Of a stretch of DNA of 64,000 bases, positions 48,988 to 58,893 are shown piece after piece. The position numbers and the translations under genes are program-made. Below the pieces are notes generated by a model. That model saw only the letters and a list, made by a program, of their open reading frames with translations, made no database searches and was not told where the DNA came from. The stretch is from Streptosporangium brasiliense (GTDB taxonomy: Bacteria > Actinomycetota > Actinomycetes > Streptosporangiales > Streptosporangiaceae), in assembly GCF_030811595.1 (NCBI RefSeq), contig NZ_JAUSRB010000002.1, positions 4,898,001 to 4,962,000 of the forward strand. The letters run 5' to 3'. Each line of letters begins with the position of its first letter. Position 1 is the stretch's first letter.

Positions 48988-50349
48988 TCAGATTGCCTTG
49001 CCGGGATTGAGAATGCCGAGCGGGTCGAAGAGCTGCTTGATCCCGTGGTGGAGCTCCTCGGTGACCGGCCCGGTCTCCAGGGAGAGCCAGCGCCGCTTCA
49101 GCAGCCCGACGCCGTGCTCGCCGGTGAGGGTGCCCCCGATCTCCAGGGTCTCCCGGAAGATCTCGTCGGCCGCCGCCCACACGTTGGGGGGCGGTTCCAC
49201 CAGCCCGTGGTCGAAGATGAAGACGGGGTGCAGGTTGCCGTCGCCCGCGTGGGCCACCGTGGCGATCAGCACGTCGTGCTCCAGCGCGATGGCCTCGATC
49301 TTCTCGATCATCTGGGGCAGCGCCGAGCGCGGCACGCAGACGTCCTCCACCAGGCACTTGCCGAGCCGTTCCTTGGCCTGGTAGGCCATCCGCCGCACCC
49401 CGATCAGCTCCTCGGCCTCCTGCGGCGACGACGACACCGCGACGAAGGGGGAGCCGTTGGCGGTGCACAGCTCGGCCATGCGCTCGGCGACCGCCGGCCC
49501 GTCGGCCGCGTCCGACTGCGCGATCAGCATCGCCCGGGTCGACTCCTCCAGCCCGATGTTCTTCCAGTCGTCGATGGCCTTGAGCGTGGTCCGGTCGAGC
49601 ATCTCCAGCAGTGACGGCTGGCAGCCGGCCGCGATGATCGCCGCGACCGCGGCGGCGGCGTCCCGGAGGGAGGTGAACTCGGCCGCGATCGTCGCGGGGT
49701 AGACCGCCGGGGCCCGGCGCAGCCGTACGGTAGCCGCGGTGATCACGCCGAGCGTCCCCTCGGAGCCGACGAACAGCCCGGTCAGGTCGTAGCCCGTCAC
49801 GCCCTTCACCGTGCGCCTGCCGGTGTTGAGGACCCGCCCGTCGGCCAGCACGACCTCCAGGCCCAGCGCCGAGTCGCGGGTCACGCCGTACTTGACGCAC
49901 CGCAGGCCGCCGGCGTTGGTGGCCAGGTTGCCGCCGATCGTGGAGATCTCGTAGGAGGAGGGGTCGGGGGCGTACATCAGCCCGTGCGCGCGGGCGGCCC
50001 GGTCCAGGTCCGCGGTGATGACACCCGGCTCCACCACGGCGATCTCGTCGGCGGGGGAGAGCTCCCTGATCGCCGTCATCTTGTGCAGCGCCAGCACGAC
50101 GCCGCCCTCGACCGCCGTCGCCCCGCCGGCCAGCCCCGTCCCGGCCCCCCGGGGCACCACCGGCACCCGGTGCTCGCCGGCCCACCTGAGGGTGGCGACG
50201 ACGTCGTCGCGGCTCTCGGCCAGCACGACGGCCAGCGGCCTGCCCGGTTCGAGGAAGGTCCGGTCCCGCGCGTAGGAATCGGTCACATCGGGATCCGTCA
50301 GCACCTTCTCCGGTGCCAGCGCAGCAACAAGTTCGGCAATAGCGGTCAC
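48988..50349 (-). CDS. FAD-linked oxidase, GlcD/D-lactate dehydrogenase family
   Basis: The 453-residue protein has the PCMH-type FAD domain ([48 protein letters not shown]) and the FAD-oxidase C-terminal domain ([21 protein letters not shown]). Such enzymes oxidise a 2-hydroxyacid such as glycolate or D-lactate. No GlcE/GlcF partners are present, so it may be a single-subunit dehydrogenase. It starts with GTG and has no evident ribosome site. Confidence 0.9.
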   Translation of the reverse strand: MTAIAELVAALAPEKVLTDPDVTDSYARDRTFLEPGRPLAVVLAESRDDVVATLRWAGEHRVPVVPRGAGTGLAGGATAVEGGVVLALHKMTAIRELSPADEIAVVEPGVITADLDRAARAHGLMYAPDPSSYEISTIGGNLATNAGGLRCVKYGVTRDSALGLEVVLADGRVLNTGRRTVKGVTGYDLTGLFVGSEGTLGVITAATVRLRRAPAVYPATIAAEFTSLRDAAAAVAAIIAAGCQPSLLEMLDRTTLKAIDDWKNIGLEESTRAMLIAQSDAADGPAVAERMAELCTANGSPFVAVSSSPQEAEELIGVRRMAYQAKERLGKCLVEDVCVPRSALPQMIEKIEAIALEHDVLIATVAHAGDGNLHPVFIFDHGLVEPPPNVWAAADEIFRETLEIGGTLTGEHGVGLLKRRWLSLETGPVTEELHHGIKQLFDPLGILNPGKAI

Positions 50350-50643
50350 AGGGGGACTTTACGGCCTGGGGTCCGCGTGGCCGTCACAGGACGTCCGCCG
50401 CGCGGCCGGGAGCGGCCGCCCCGGCCCGGCCGGGGGTGCGGGGTCCCCGACGTGCCGAGGCACGGACGCCGAGCGCCCATTTGGGCGATAAAAGGGAAAT
50501 TTCTTGGAAAGAGCATCTCTGTAGGCGCTTGTGGCTTTCTGTATGGGGTGTCTGTTTCGCGGAAGCCGGGCAAGGGGGAGATGGGTGGACGGACAGGAGG
50601 AGCCCCGCCGCACCCTGCTGCCGCCGACGGGAGGGAGCCGGCT
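50350..50643. other. divergent promoter region before ctaD
   Basis: A relatively AT-rich core (50478-50570) with ATAAAAGGGAAATTTC and CTTGGAAAG probably carries the ctaD promoter. No defined -10/-35 pair can be assigned. An in-frame ATG at 50581 with GGGGGAG upstream could extend ctaD. Confidence 0.4.
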
Positions 50644-52317
50644 GTGACCACTGTGCAACAGCGGCCCACGCTTGCACCTAGGAGTAAGGGATCGTTGCTC
50701 GTGTCGTGGCTCTCCACGACCGACCACAAGATCATCGGATATCTCTACCTGATCACTTCGTTCGTTTTCTTCCTGCTCGCCGGGGTCATGGCCCTGATCA
50801 TCCGGGCCGAACTCGCCCATCCCGGGCTCCAGATGGTCAACGAGCAGCAGTACAACCAGCTGTTCACCATGCACGGCACCGTGATGCTGCTGTTCTTCGC
50901 CACACCGCTGTTCGCCGGGTTCGCCAACGTGGTCATGCCGTTGCAGATCGGGGCGCCCGACGTGGCCTTCCCCAGGATGAACATGGTCAGCTACTGGCTC
51001 TTCCTGTTCGGCGGGCTCATCGCGATGAGCGGTTTCGCCACCAACGGGGGCGCCGCCGACTTCGGCTGGACGGGATACACCCCGCTGTCGGTCGCCACGT
51101 TCTCCCCGCAGGCCGGCGGCGACCTGTGGATCGTCGGCCTGGCGATGTCCGGCCTCGGCACGATCCTCGGCTCGGTCAACTTCATCACCACGATCATCTG
51201 CATGCGCGCGCCCGGCATGACCATGTTCCGGATGCCGATGTTCACCTGGAACGTGCTGCTGACCGGTGTGCTCGTGCTGATCGCCTTCCCGGTGCTGGCG
51301 GCCGCGCTGCTCGTCCTGGAGGCCGACCGCAAGCTCGGCGCGCACGTCTACGACTCGGCCACCGGCGGCCCGCTGCTCTGGCAGCACCTGTTCTGGTTCT
51401 TCGGCCACCCCGAGGTCTACATCATCGCGCTGCCGTTCTTCGGCATCATCACCGAGGTGATCCCGGTCTTCAGCCGCAAGCCGCTGTTCGGCTACATCGG
51501 CCTGATCGGCGCGACCATCGCCATCGCCGGGCTGTCGATCACTGTGTGGGCCCACCACATGTTCGGGACGGGCCGGGTGCTGCTGCCGTTCTTCTCGTTC
51601 ATGACCTTCCTCATCGCGATCCCGACCGGGGTGAAGTTCTTCAACTGGATCGGCACGATGTGGCGGGGACACCTGTCCTTCGAGTCGCCGATGCTGTTCG
51701 CCGTCGGCTTCCTGGTCACCTTCCTGTTCGGCGGCCTGACCGGCGTCATCCTCGCCTCGCCGCCGCTGGACTTCCAGGTGACCGACAGCTATTTCGTCGT
51801 GGCCCACTTCCACTACGTCGTCTTCGGCACCGTGGTGTTCGCGATGTTCGCCGGCTTCTACTTCTGGTGGCCGAAGATGACCGGCAAGATGCTCAACGAC
51901 ACCCTGGGCAAGGTGCACTTCTGGCTGCTGTTCATCGGCTTCCACACCACCTTCCTGGTCCAGCACTGGCTGGGCGCCGAGGGCATGCCCCGCCGCTACG
52001 CCGACTACAGCGCGTCCGACGGCTTCACCGGCCTGAACCTGCTCTCCTCGGTCGGCGCCCTCATCCTCGGCGTCTCCACGCTGCCGTTCCTCTACAACGT
52101 GTGGAGGACCCACAAGATCGCGCCGAAGGTCACCGTGGACGATCCCTGGGGCTTCGGCAACTCCCTGGAGTGGGCGACCTCCTGCCCGCCGCCGCGGCAC
52201 AACTTCGCCTCGCTGCCGCGCATCCGCTCCGAGCGCCCGGCGTTCGACCTGCACTATCCCCGGGTCCAGGCCCAGCCCCGCCAGCTCGACCCGACCGCCC
52301 CGAGCGAAGAGATCTGA
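50644..52317 (+). CDS. ctaD: aa3-type cytochrome c oxidase subunit I
   Basis: The 557-residue protein has twelve transmembrane helices and the heme-copper ligands: HGTVMLLFF (heme a), the copper B/Tyr block [17 protein letters not shown] and [10 protein letters not shown] (heme ligands). It reduces oxygen at the end of the respiratory chain. The GTG at 50644 is preferred because GGGAGG lies about 6 bases upstream. No ctaC, ctaE or assembly genes are adjacent, so this is probably an additional or isolated copy. Confidence 0.95.
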   Translation: MTTVQQRPTLAPRSKGSLLVSWLSTTDHKIIGYLYLITSFVFFLLAGVMALIIRAELAHPGLQMVNEQQYNQLFTMHGTVMLLFFATPLFAGFANVVMPLQIGAPDVAFPRMNMVSYWLFLFGGLIAMSGFATNGGAADFGWTGYTPLSVATFSPQAGGDLWIVGLAMSGLGTILGSVNFITTIICMRAPGMTMFRMPMFTWNVLLTGVLVLIAFPVLAAALLVLEADRKLGAHVYDSATGGPLLWQHLFWFFGHPEVYIIALPFFGIITEVIPVFSRKPLFGYIGLIGATIAIAGLSITVWAHHMFGTGRVLLPFFSFMTFLIAIPTGVKFFNWIGTMWRGHLSFESPMLFAVGFLVTFLFGGLTGVILASPPLDFQVTDSYFVVAHFHYVVFGTVVFAMFAGFYFWWPKMTGKMLNDTLGKVHFWLLFIGFHTTFLVQHWLGAEGMPRRYADYSASDGFTGLNLLSSVGALILGVSTLPFLYNVWRTHKIAPKVTVDDPWGFGNSLEWATSCPPPRHNFASLPRIRSERPAFDLHYPRVQAQPRQLDPTAPSEEI

Positions 52318-52402
52318 GGGGCCCGTCAAGGCGTCCCGGGGCCTCCACCGTCCGGCCGCCGGAGCCCCGCGGGGCGCCCTGACGCTCTGACGCCGGCCCG
52401 TC

Positions 52403-52595
52403 CGCGCTCGGCTCCGCCCGTCGGCTGCCCGCCGTCGGTCCGCCCGCGCTCGGCTCCGCCCGTCGCATGGGCTGCCCGCCGTCGGGCCTGTCCGCCGTCG
52501 GGCCTGTCCGCCGTCCGGCCCGTCCGGTCCGTCCGCCGTCCGGTCTACTCGCCGTCCGGTCCGTCCGCCGTCCGGTCCGCGGGCCGTACGGCGGG
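52403..52595. repeat. tandem 42-bp and 16-17 bp GC-rich repeats
   Basis: Two copies of a 42-bp unit begin at 52403 and 52445. They run into about six degenerate GTCCGCCGTCSGGYCC units. Confidence 0.7.
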
Positions 52596-52779
52596 TCCGC
52601 GCGGAGACCGGGCGCGCTCCGATGCCCGGTGCCGCCGTTGGACCGGTCCCGCGCCAGGGGCGCTGCCCGCGCCCAATCCCGCGTCCCGGCCTGACTCGCT
52701 GACCTGCCGTTCAGTGACGCATGGCCGAATTGGAGTGGAAATCGTCATCTATTTCTGACAAACGATGATTTATTGCAGT

Positions 52780-52808
52780 TTGACAACATCATTTGGCGCT
52801 TTTACTGC
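52780..52808 (+). promoter_or_regulatory. probable promoter of the M6 protease gene
   Basis: TTGACA at 52780-52785 is a consensus -35. TACTGC at 52803-52808 is a partial -10 at 17-bp spacing. The surrounding 100 bases are far more AT-rich than anywhere else in the window. Confidence 0.45.
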
Positions 52809-52902
52809 TGCTTTACCTTCTCGTCTAACCTCCCGCTCGGTGCGTGCATAAGGCGCGCCGGGGACGTCCGCGCCCGGCGAACCCGGGCAGGGAGGGTATG
52901 CG

Positions 52903-55677
52903 TTGTCCAGCAGAGGCAGAGGCGCTCGCAGGCGCCTTCTCGCGATAGTGCCCGTGGTCGGCCTGGCCGCCGCGGGACTGGCGGTGGGGGGAACGTCGGC
53001 GGAGGCCGACACCTCGGTCGCGCGGTACCAGCCGACCGCGGCCGACTACTACATCAACTACGCACCGCCCAGGGATGAGCCGGAGGCGGACGAGCCGGCC
53101 GCGCCCGACTCCAGGGCACGCAAGGTCAGCCCCTCGGAGAAGATCCAGCAGAAGTTCTCCAGCGGTAACCCCGCCGCCGCCCGGGTGCTGGCCGCCCGCG
53201 AGGCCGAGGCGATCCGGACCGGGCTCAACCCCGCGGACTTCCTGTTCAAGAAGGCGAAGACCGCGAAGACGGCCAAGCTCCTCACCTTGCTGGTGGAGTT
53301 CAACGACAAGGCCAACGACGACTTCTCCGGCTTCAGCCGTCCGGCGAACGTCGACAGCGAGGACCCCGCCGAGTGCGTCACCGAGCCGCCGGGCACCCTG
53401 CTCAACGGCCCGCTGCACAACAAGATCCCTGACCCGGCGTCGCTGCCGCGCAAGGACAACAACAGTTTCTGGGTGCCGGACTTCAGCCCCGAGCACTTCA
53501 ACAAGATGCTTTACAGCAAGGACGGCATCACCCAGCGCGTCCGCCCCGACCTGACCGATCCCCGGGACGGCCGTAAGGGCATCGACATCTCCAAGTACAC
53601 GATGAAGAACATGTACGAGGAGATGTCCAAGGGCGCCTACACCGTCACCGGTCAGGCCAGCCCGTGGATCAAGGTCCCGCACTCCGAGGCGTACTACGGC
53701 GCGCGCGCCTGCGGCCAGGAGGTCCAGGACATGAGCGGCCACCCGAGCAACCCGCTCGGCCCTGGCCAGCTCGCCATCGACGCGGTGAACACCCTGGCCG
53801 CCGCCGACCCGAACTTCCCGTGGGCCGACTACGACGTCGAGGACGTCGCCGACTCCGACGGTGACGGCAACTTCGCCGAGCCCGACGGGGTGGTCGACCA
53901 CCTGGTCCTGGTCCACGCCGGCAAGGACAAGTCCTCCGACGGCGGCGCCGAGGGCACCTACGCGATCTGGGCGCACTCCAGCGCGGTGGCGGGCGGCTAC
54001 CAGGTCCCCGGCAAGAACGTGAAGATCTCCAACTACATCGTGCAGCCGGAGGACTCCGGCGTCGGCGTCTTCGCCCACGAGTACGGCCACGACCTCGGCC
54101 TGCCGGACCTCTACGACACCAGCGGCCAGGCCTCCTCGGCCGTCGACTTCTGGGACCTGATGTCCAGCGGCTCGCACAGCGGCCCGATCTTCCAGTCGAT
54201 GCCGACCCACATGGGCCTGTGGGACAAGTGGATCCTCGGCTGGGCCAGCCCCAAGGTCTTCAACCCCGGTGACCGCGCCCGCGCGGTGACGGTGGGCCAG
54301 ACCTCGCGCACGCCCAAGCTCACCGAGGACGGCGTCCGGGTCAACCTGACCAGCGCGCCCCTGAAGATGGTCGAGCCGCACAGCGGCACCAAGATGCTCT
54401 GGTCCAACCTGGACCAGGAGTGGGCCGACTCCAAGATCACCCGCGAGGTCCAGGTGCCCGCCGGGACCGACGTGAAGTTCTGGCTCTGGAACAACTACGA
54501 GATCGAGCAGGACTGGGACTTCGGCTTCGTCGAGGTCTCCGTCGACGGCGGCGCGACCTACGCCCAGCAGAAGGTCTACACCGAGGGCGGTGCCCTGGTC
54601 TCGACCGACGACGGCTACGGCGACCCGAACAAGAACCTCGTCAAGTTCGGCAACAAGAAGTACGCCCTCACCGGCAACACCGACGGCTGGCGGCACGACT
54701 ACGTCGACCTGACCCCGTTCGCCGGCAAGACCGTCAAGCTCCGCCTGACCTACGACACCGACGCGGCCTTCACCCCCCGCGGCTGGCACGCCGACGACTT
54801 CGCCCTCACCAACGGCGCCGAGACCGTCTGGAGCGACGACGTCGAGGGCGGCCTGAACGGCTGGACGCCCAGCGGCGGCACCTTCACCAACACCCACGGC
54901 CAGGGCTGGGTCGTCAACAACGGCGAGCGCGAGGTCTCGCGGTTCTACCTTGCCGAGTGGCGTAACTTCGACGGCTTCGACAAGGGCCTGCAGTACGCCT
55001 ACGACACCAACTACGCCCGCGACGGCGCGTGGAAGGTCGAGAAGTTCAAGTACAACGCCCCGGGCCTGCTGGTCTGGTACCGCGACTCGACCTTCACCAA
55101 CAACTCCCTGATCAACAACCTCCAGCTGGCGCCGAGCATCGGCTCCAAGGGCAGTCTGATGGTCGTCGACTCGCACTACGAGCCGCTCCGCCGTACCGGT
55201 GTGGCGGCGGAGAAGGACGGCGAGCTCAGGGACAACCTGCAGGGACGCGTCCAGACCGGCAACGCGGCCTTCTCCTTCGGCAAGACCTACCCCTTCACCG
55301 AGTGCGTGGAGGCCGCGGACGAGCCGTTCAGCGAGTACTGCACCAAGATCGGCTCGCAGGGCGGGGTCCCGGAGTTCACCGACGCCAAGACCTGGTACCC
55401 GGGCATGGAGGTCCGTGACGGGGCGCTCGGCTACCGCGACTTCGACGCCTCGGTGGTCGTCCCGTCCAAGGGCGACCAGCCCTACAGCACGCGGGTCGTC
55501 AACGTCGACGGCACCCCGGCCACCGAGCTGTACGGCACCGACCTCGGCAACGGCCACGTCCTGGGCACCGGTAACCCCGGCGACGAGGGCAAGGCCCTGG
55601 GCGTGAAGCTCAAGCTGCTCACCCCGCTGCCGGGTAACCTCGGCGCGATCGTCCATGTGACGCCGCCCAAGCAGTAA
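52903..55677 (+). CDS. secreted M6-family metalloprotease (immune inhibitor A type)
   Basis: The 924-residue preproprotease starts at TTG, with GGAGG 7 bases upstream. No ATG or GTG in frame fits better. It has a signal peptide (RRRLLAIVPVVGLAAAG ... AEA), a propeptide to about residue 125, and the M6 catalytic domain with the zinc motif HEYGH (392-396) in FAHEYGHDLGLPDLYD. Beta-rich C-terminal domains with repeated W/G-rich strands follow. Family members such as Bacillus InhA degrade host or environmental proteins. The gene is closed by a strong hairpin and has its own AT-rich promoter. Confidence 0.93.
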   Translation: MSSRGRGARRRLLAIVPVVGLAAAGLAVGGTSAEADTSVARYQPTAADYYINYAPPRDEPEADEPAAPDSRARKVSPSEKIQQKFSSGNPAAARVLAAREAEAIRTGLNPADFLFKKAKTAKTAKLLTLLVEFNDKANDDFSGFSRPANVDSEDPAECVTEPPGTLLNGPLHNKIPDPASLPRKDNNSFWVPDFSPEHFNKMLYSKDGITQRVRPDLTDPRDGRKGIDISKYTMKNMYEEMSKGAYTVTGQASPWIKVPHSEAYYGARACGQEVQDMSGHPSNPLGPGQLAIDAVNTLAAADPNFPWADYDVEDVADSDGDGNFAEPDGVVDHLVLVHAGKDKSSDGGAEGTYAIWAHSSAVAGGYQVPGKNVKISNYIVQPEDSGVGVFAHEYGHDLGLPDLYDTSGQASSAVDFWDLMSSGSHSGPIFQSMPTHMGLWDKWILGWASPKVFNPGDRARAVTVGQTSRTPKLTEDGVRVNLTSAPLKMVEPHSGTKMLWSNLDQEWADSKITREVQVPAGTDVKFWLWNNYEIEQDWDFGFVEVSVDGGATYAQQKVYTEGGALVSTDDGYGDPNKNLVKFGNKKYALTGNTDGWRHDYVDLTPFAGKTVKLRLTYDTDAAFTPRGWHADDFALTNGAETVWSDDVEGGLNGWTPSGGTFTNTHGQGWVVNNGEREVSRFYLAEWRNFDGFDKGLQYAYDTNYARDGAWKVEKFKYNAPGLLVWYRDSTFTNNSLINNLQLAPSIGSKGSLMVVDSHYEPLRRTGVAAEKDGELRDNLQGRVQTGNAAFSFGKTYPFTECVEAADEPFSEYCTKIGSQGGVPEFTDAKTWYPGMEVRDGALGYRDFDASVVVPSKGDQPYSTRVVNVDGTPATELYGTDLGNGHVLGTGNPGDEGKALGVKLKLLTPLPGNLGAIVHVTPPKQ

Positions 55678-55696
55678 CCCCGGTCCGCCGGCCGTG

Positions 55697-55725
55697 GGGC
55701 CCCGCCGTCACCGACGGCGGGGCCC
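55697..55725 (+). terminator. hairpin after the M6 protease gene
   Basis: GGGCCCCGCCGTC (55697-55709) pairs perfectly with 55713-55725 around a 3-base loop and is followed by TACGATTT. Confidence 0.8.
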
Positions 55726-55764
55726 TACGATTTGCAGGGGAACATCCGACCGAAGAGGGGCAGC

Positions 55765-56703
55765 GTGGGAGAGCTTCGCAGCAAGGCCGAGCACACCGAG
55801 GCCGTCCGGACCGGGCGCCGGGTCTGCGTGGTGGTCAACACGCGTTCGCGCCGTGGCCGCCGGCTCTATCCGGAGGTGGTCCGCACGCTCCGGGCCGAGG
55901 GCTTCGAGCCGCTCCGCCTCTACTCCCTGGACGACCCCAGGCGCCTGCGCGCCACGCTGGAGGCGGCTCTGGACGCCGGGCCCGACCTGCTCGTCGTGGG
56001 CGGCGGCGACGGCACGCTCAGCGCCGCCGTCAAGCACGTGGCCCACCGTGACGTCGCCCTCGGCGTGCTGCCCCTGGGCACCACCAACAACTTCGCCCGC
56101 AGCCTCGGCCTCCCGCTCGACCTGCCCGGCGCGATCCGGGTGTTCCACACCGGCAAGGTCGCCGACATCGACCTGGGGATCGCCGGTGACCGGGAGTTCG
56201 CCAACCTGGCCAGCTTCGGCGTCTCGGTCGAGGTGGCGGGCACGGTCAAGCCCTGGCTCAAGCGCATCCTCGGCCGTGCGGCCTACCCGCTCACCGCGCT
56301 GACGATCCTCCCCCACCACCAGCCCTTCCGCGCCTTCATCACGGTGGACGGCCACCGCCACGAGCTGCTCACCCACCAGCTCAACATCGCCAACGGCCGC
56401 TTCCACGGCGGCTGGCAGGTGGCCAAGGACATCAGCATCGACAACGGCCGCCTGGTCGCCTACCAGCTCGGCTCGGGCAAGCGCCTGCGGCTGCTGGTGG
56501 AGACCCTCATCCGGGCCACCACGGGCCGCTGGAGCAGCCTGGCGGGCGGCCCCTTCGTGGTCGGCCGGGAGATGCTCCTGGAGACCGACCCCCCGATGGC
56601 CGCCGACGTCGACGGCGAGGTCCGCCTGATGACCCCCATCACGATCCGGACCGTCCCCAACGGCCTGCGCGTGATGGTCCCCGACGGCTTCGTGGACTCC
56701 TGA
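55765..56703 (+). CDS. diacylglycerol kinase-family lipid kinase
   Basis: The 312-residue protein has the DAGK catalytic core with the ATP-binding GGGDGTLSAA motif near residue 83 and PLGTTNNFARSLG. It phosphorylates a lipid hydroxyl, probably diacylglycerol or a related lipid, at the inner membrane face. The GTG at 55765 has GAGGGG 4 bases upstream. It stands alone between the protease and the 51-residue gene. Confidence 0.9.
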   Translation: MGELRSKAEHTEAVRTGRRVCVVVNTRSRRGRRLYPEVVRTLRAEGFEPLRLYSLDDPRRLRATLEAALDAGPDLLVVGGGDGTLSAAVKHVAHRDVALGVLPLGTTNNFARSLGLPLDLPGAIRVFHTGKVADIDLGIAGDREFANLASFGVSVEVAGTVKPWLKRILGRAAYPLTALTILPHHQPFRAFITVDGHRHELLTHQLNIANGRFHGGWQVAKDISIDNGRLVAYQLGSGKRLRLLVETLIRATTGRWSSLAGGPFVVGREMLLETDPPMAADVDGEVRLMTPITIRTVPNGLRVMVPDGFVDS

Positions 56704-56816
56704 CCGGGCGGCCCCGGCCCGGCCCCCGATCCGGCCCCTGACCGGGCTCCCGGGCCGGGCCGCTGATTGGGGCCGGGTCTGGGGGGTAGGCGGTCATCAG
56801 AGGGTTGGAGGATGAC

Positions 56817-56972
56817 ATGGCATCTCTGGTCGACCGAATCCGGAGTTATCTGAGCAGCCCGCAGGGGCGGAGAAACGTCGAGAAGGCCAAGACGATGGCC
56901 CGCGACCCGCGCAACCAGCGCAGGCTCCGCGAGCTGATGAACCGTTTCCGCTCCGGCGGACCCAGGCGCTAG
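56817..56972 (+). CDS. 51-residue basic protein
   Basis: The short frame starts at ATG 56817 with GGAGG 5 bases upstream and has the strong third-position G/C bias of a real gene. The product is basic and helical (about eleven Arg, two Lys), with LVDRIRSYLSSPQGRRN at its start and an RRLRELMNRFR helix, and no hydrophobic segment. Small proteins of this type are common in actinomycetes, but their function is unknown. A hairpin follows at 57010. Confidence 0.75.
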   Translation: MASLVDRIRSYLSSPQGRRNVEKAKTMARDPRNQRRLRELMNRFRSGGPRR

Positions 56973-57009
56973 GAGCCTCCCGGCGCCGGGAGAACGGCAC
57001 GCGGGGCGA

Positions 57010-57036
57010 GCCCCGGGGTGGTCGCCACCCCGGGGC
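57010..57036. terminator. hairpin between convergent genes
   Basis: GCCCCGGGGTGG (57010-57021) and CCACCCCGGGGC (57025-57036) form a 12-bp stem with loop TCG, 38 bases after the 51-residue gene. Confidence 0.75.
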
Positions 57037-57099
57037 CCGCCGTCTCGGCCGCGCCGCATGGCCGGCTCAGGAAGATCCCCGGCGGCCGGGCCGATCCGT

Positions 57100-57275
57100 G
57101 CCGTTCCTGCTCCGCGTTCCGCCGGTCTCCGTGATCGGCCCGCGCTGTTCCTGCTCCGGGTTCTGCCGGTCTCCGTGATCGGCCCGCGCTGTTCCTGCTC
57201 CGGGTTCTGCCGGTCTCCGTGATCGGCCCGCGCTGTTCCTGCTCCGGGTTCTGCCGGTCTCCGTGATCGGCCCGC
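57100..57275. repeat. four tandem copies of a 44-bp unit
   Basis: Copies start at 57100, 57144, 57188 and 57232. The last three are near identical and the first has several substitutions. Each contains GCCGGTCTCCGTGATCGGCC. The array ends 5 bases before the kinase-like gene's stop. Since 44 is not divisible by three it is not a protein repeat. Confidence 0.95.
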
Positions 57276-57279
57276 GCCG

Positions 57280-58692
57280 CTACCGCCCGGACATGCGCTT
57301 GAACCTGCTCCGGAGCCGGTCGAGCAGCAGCGGCTCCCGCTCGGCCACGATCCCCTCCCGCGCCCGCCGCAGGGCGCCCAGGGCCTCCACCGCGTCCGGC
57401 CGCTTGGCGGGCGAGTGGTCGCGCATGCGCCGCAGCAGCTCCATGACCTCGGCCGGGACGCCGTTCACGGCGGTCTCGGCGTCCGGGCTCGCCGGAGGCA
57501 GCTCGCCGGCCAGCAGCCGGAAGGCGATCACCCCGGCCGCGTACACGTCGGAGGCGGCCGTCATCCGCTCGGGCCTGCCCTGGCACTCGGGGGCCACGTA
57601 GTGGGTGTCGAGGACGTTGGGGAGCTCGTTGGCGACGGTGTGCGCCCGGGGGCCCGGCTTGGCGTAGTCGAACCCGGTCAGCATCGCCCGGCCGTCCTCG
57701 GTCACCAGGACGCAGGCCGGGTTGAGCGCCCGGTGGATGACGTTGTTGGCGTGGACGTGGGCCAGGCCCAGCAGCATGTCGTCGACCACGTCGAGCATGG
57801 CGCCGGTGGACAGCTCCGGCCGGGAGGCGGTCAGGTGCAGGTGCAGCGCCTGGCCGTGCACGTCGTCGAGGACCAGCACGAACCGGCTCTCGTCGTCGAT
57901 GGCGAAGAAGTCGCGGGAGCGCACCACGCACGGGTGCGGCGGGATCCGGGTGAGGGACTGGTAGGCGTTGGCGATCAGCCGCCGCTCGGCCGCGCGCGGC
58001 TCCTCCTGGGCCAGCGGGTCGGCCCGGTAGACCCGCAGCAGGACCGTCTCGCTCCCCGGGACCGTGGCGTTGAACGCGCGATACTCGGTGACCCGGGTGT
58101 CCCCGCCGAGCTGCTCCTCCACCTCCCAGTTGCCGAAGCGCGGCGGCGCGGTGGACCGCCGCACGGTGCCGTTGAGGGCCTCGATGATCGGGGTGCGGTA
58201 CGGCGTCACGTCCGGGGTGTAGCCCCGCCTGACGCGGGAGACGTCGCTCAGCGTGCCGATCAGGCCGGGCAGGTCGGTGACGTGCCGCGAGTCACGGCCG
58301 GCCGGGTCGACCAGCTCGGTGTCGGGCCCGGTCAGCACGACGACGCTGTCGACGTAGATCCGCTCCAGCTCGCGGCGCTCCTGGGTGAGCAGCCCCTTGA
58401 GCGCGCGCCCGTTGCCGCGGAGCTTGGTCACCGGGGAGCCGAACGCGTCCCGCCGGGCGGGGAACCAGCGCGTCCCGGAGACCTCGATCCGGCCGCGCGT
58501 GCCCTTGACGTCGATGACGCAGAGCGAGTGGCCGGTCAGGACGATCGCGTCGACCTCGAAGGTGTCGTCGCCGCGCGGCACCTCGATGTTGTGCAGCAGC
58601 AGCCAGTCGTCGGGCGCGTTGTCCCGCAGGTGGGCGATGACCCGCCGCTCGGCGTCGTTCACCGGCTGTCCGCCGCCGACGATCTGTGCCAT
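57280..58692 (-). CDS. NERD-domain protein fused to a degenerate (pseudo)kinase domain
   Basis: The 470-residue protein has an N-terminal NERD nuclease-related domain (about 10-125) with the restriction-fold catalytic pattern FEVDAIVL (Asp48) and CVIDVKG (Asp61, Lys63). The C-terminal half (about 185-440) is a protein-kinase fold with APE-like VAPE and the SDVYAAG helix. Its catalytic positions are lost: HRD is HRA (320-322), the KPxN lysine and asparagine are Asn324 and Cys327, DFG is GFD (340-342), and the ATP lysine appears to be Arg220. So the nuclease motif is intact while the kinase is probably inactive. PglW of phage-defence systems also combines NERD and kinase domains. No defence genes are adjacent. 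Confidence 0.85.
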   Translation of the reverse strand: MAQIVGGGQPVNDAERRVIAHLRDNAPDDWLLLHNIEVPRGDDTFEVDAIVLTGHSLCVIDVKGTRGRIEVSGTRWFPARRDAFGSPVTKLRGNGRALKGLLTQERRELERIYVDSVVVLTGPDTELVDPAGRDSRHVTDLPGLIGTLSDVSRVRRGYTPDVTPYRTPIIEALNGTVRRSTAPPRFGNWEVEEQLGGDTRVTEYRAFNATVPGSETVLLRVYRADPLAQEEPRAAERRLIANAYQSLTRIPPHPCVVRSRDFFAIDDESRFVLVLDDVHGQALHLHLTASRPELSTGAMLDVVDDMLLGLAHVHANNVIHRALNPACVLVTEDGRAMLTGFDYAKPGPRAHTVANELPNVLDTHYVAPECQGRPERMTAASDVYAAGVIAFRLLAGELPPASPDAETAVNGVPAEVMELLRRMRDHSPAKRPDAVEALGALRRAREGIVAEREPLLLDRLRSRFKRMSGR

Positions 58693-58893
58693 CTCTAGCG
58701 CGCCGTCCTTCCCACCTCACCGTGCATCGAAGTAGGGCAAGGGTCTCATGCTCCCGCGTATCTTTACTTTTCCGCCACTCTGACGTGCCCGAGTATCTAT
58801 GATCATGGGCGCCCCGGCCGCGGAGAAGCGGGCGAAATGTCCGGTATGGCGGTCAAGTGCTGAACCGTTCGGCGGGGAGTACGCTCGGCTGAC

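Larger units (their letters stand above)
52318..52902. other. 585-bp intergenic region between ctaD and the M6 protease
   Basis: The first 300 bases are tandem repeats, with copies of CGCGCTCGGCTCCGCCCGTC at 52403 and 52445 and CCGTCCGGTCCGTCCG-type units to about 52600. The last 170 bases are markedly AT-rich and hold the protease promoter. No gene is supported. Confidence 0.6.
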
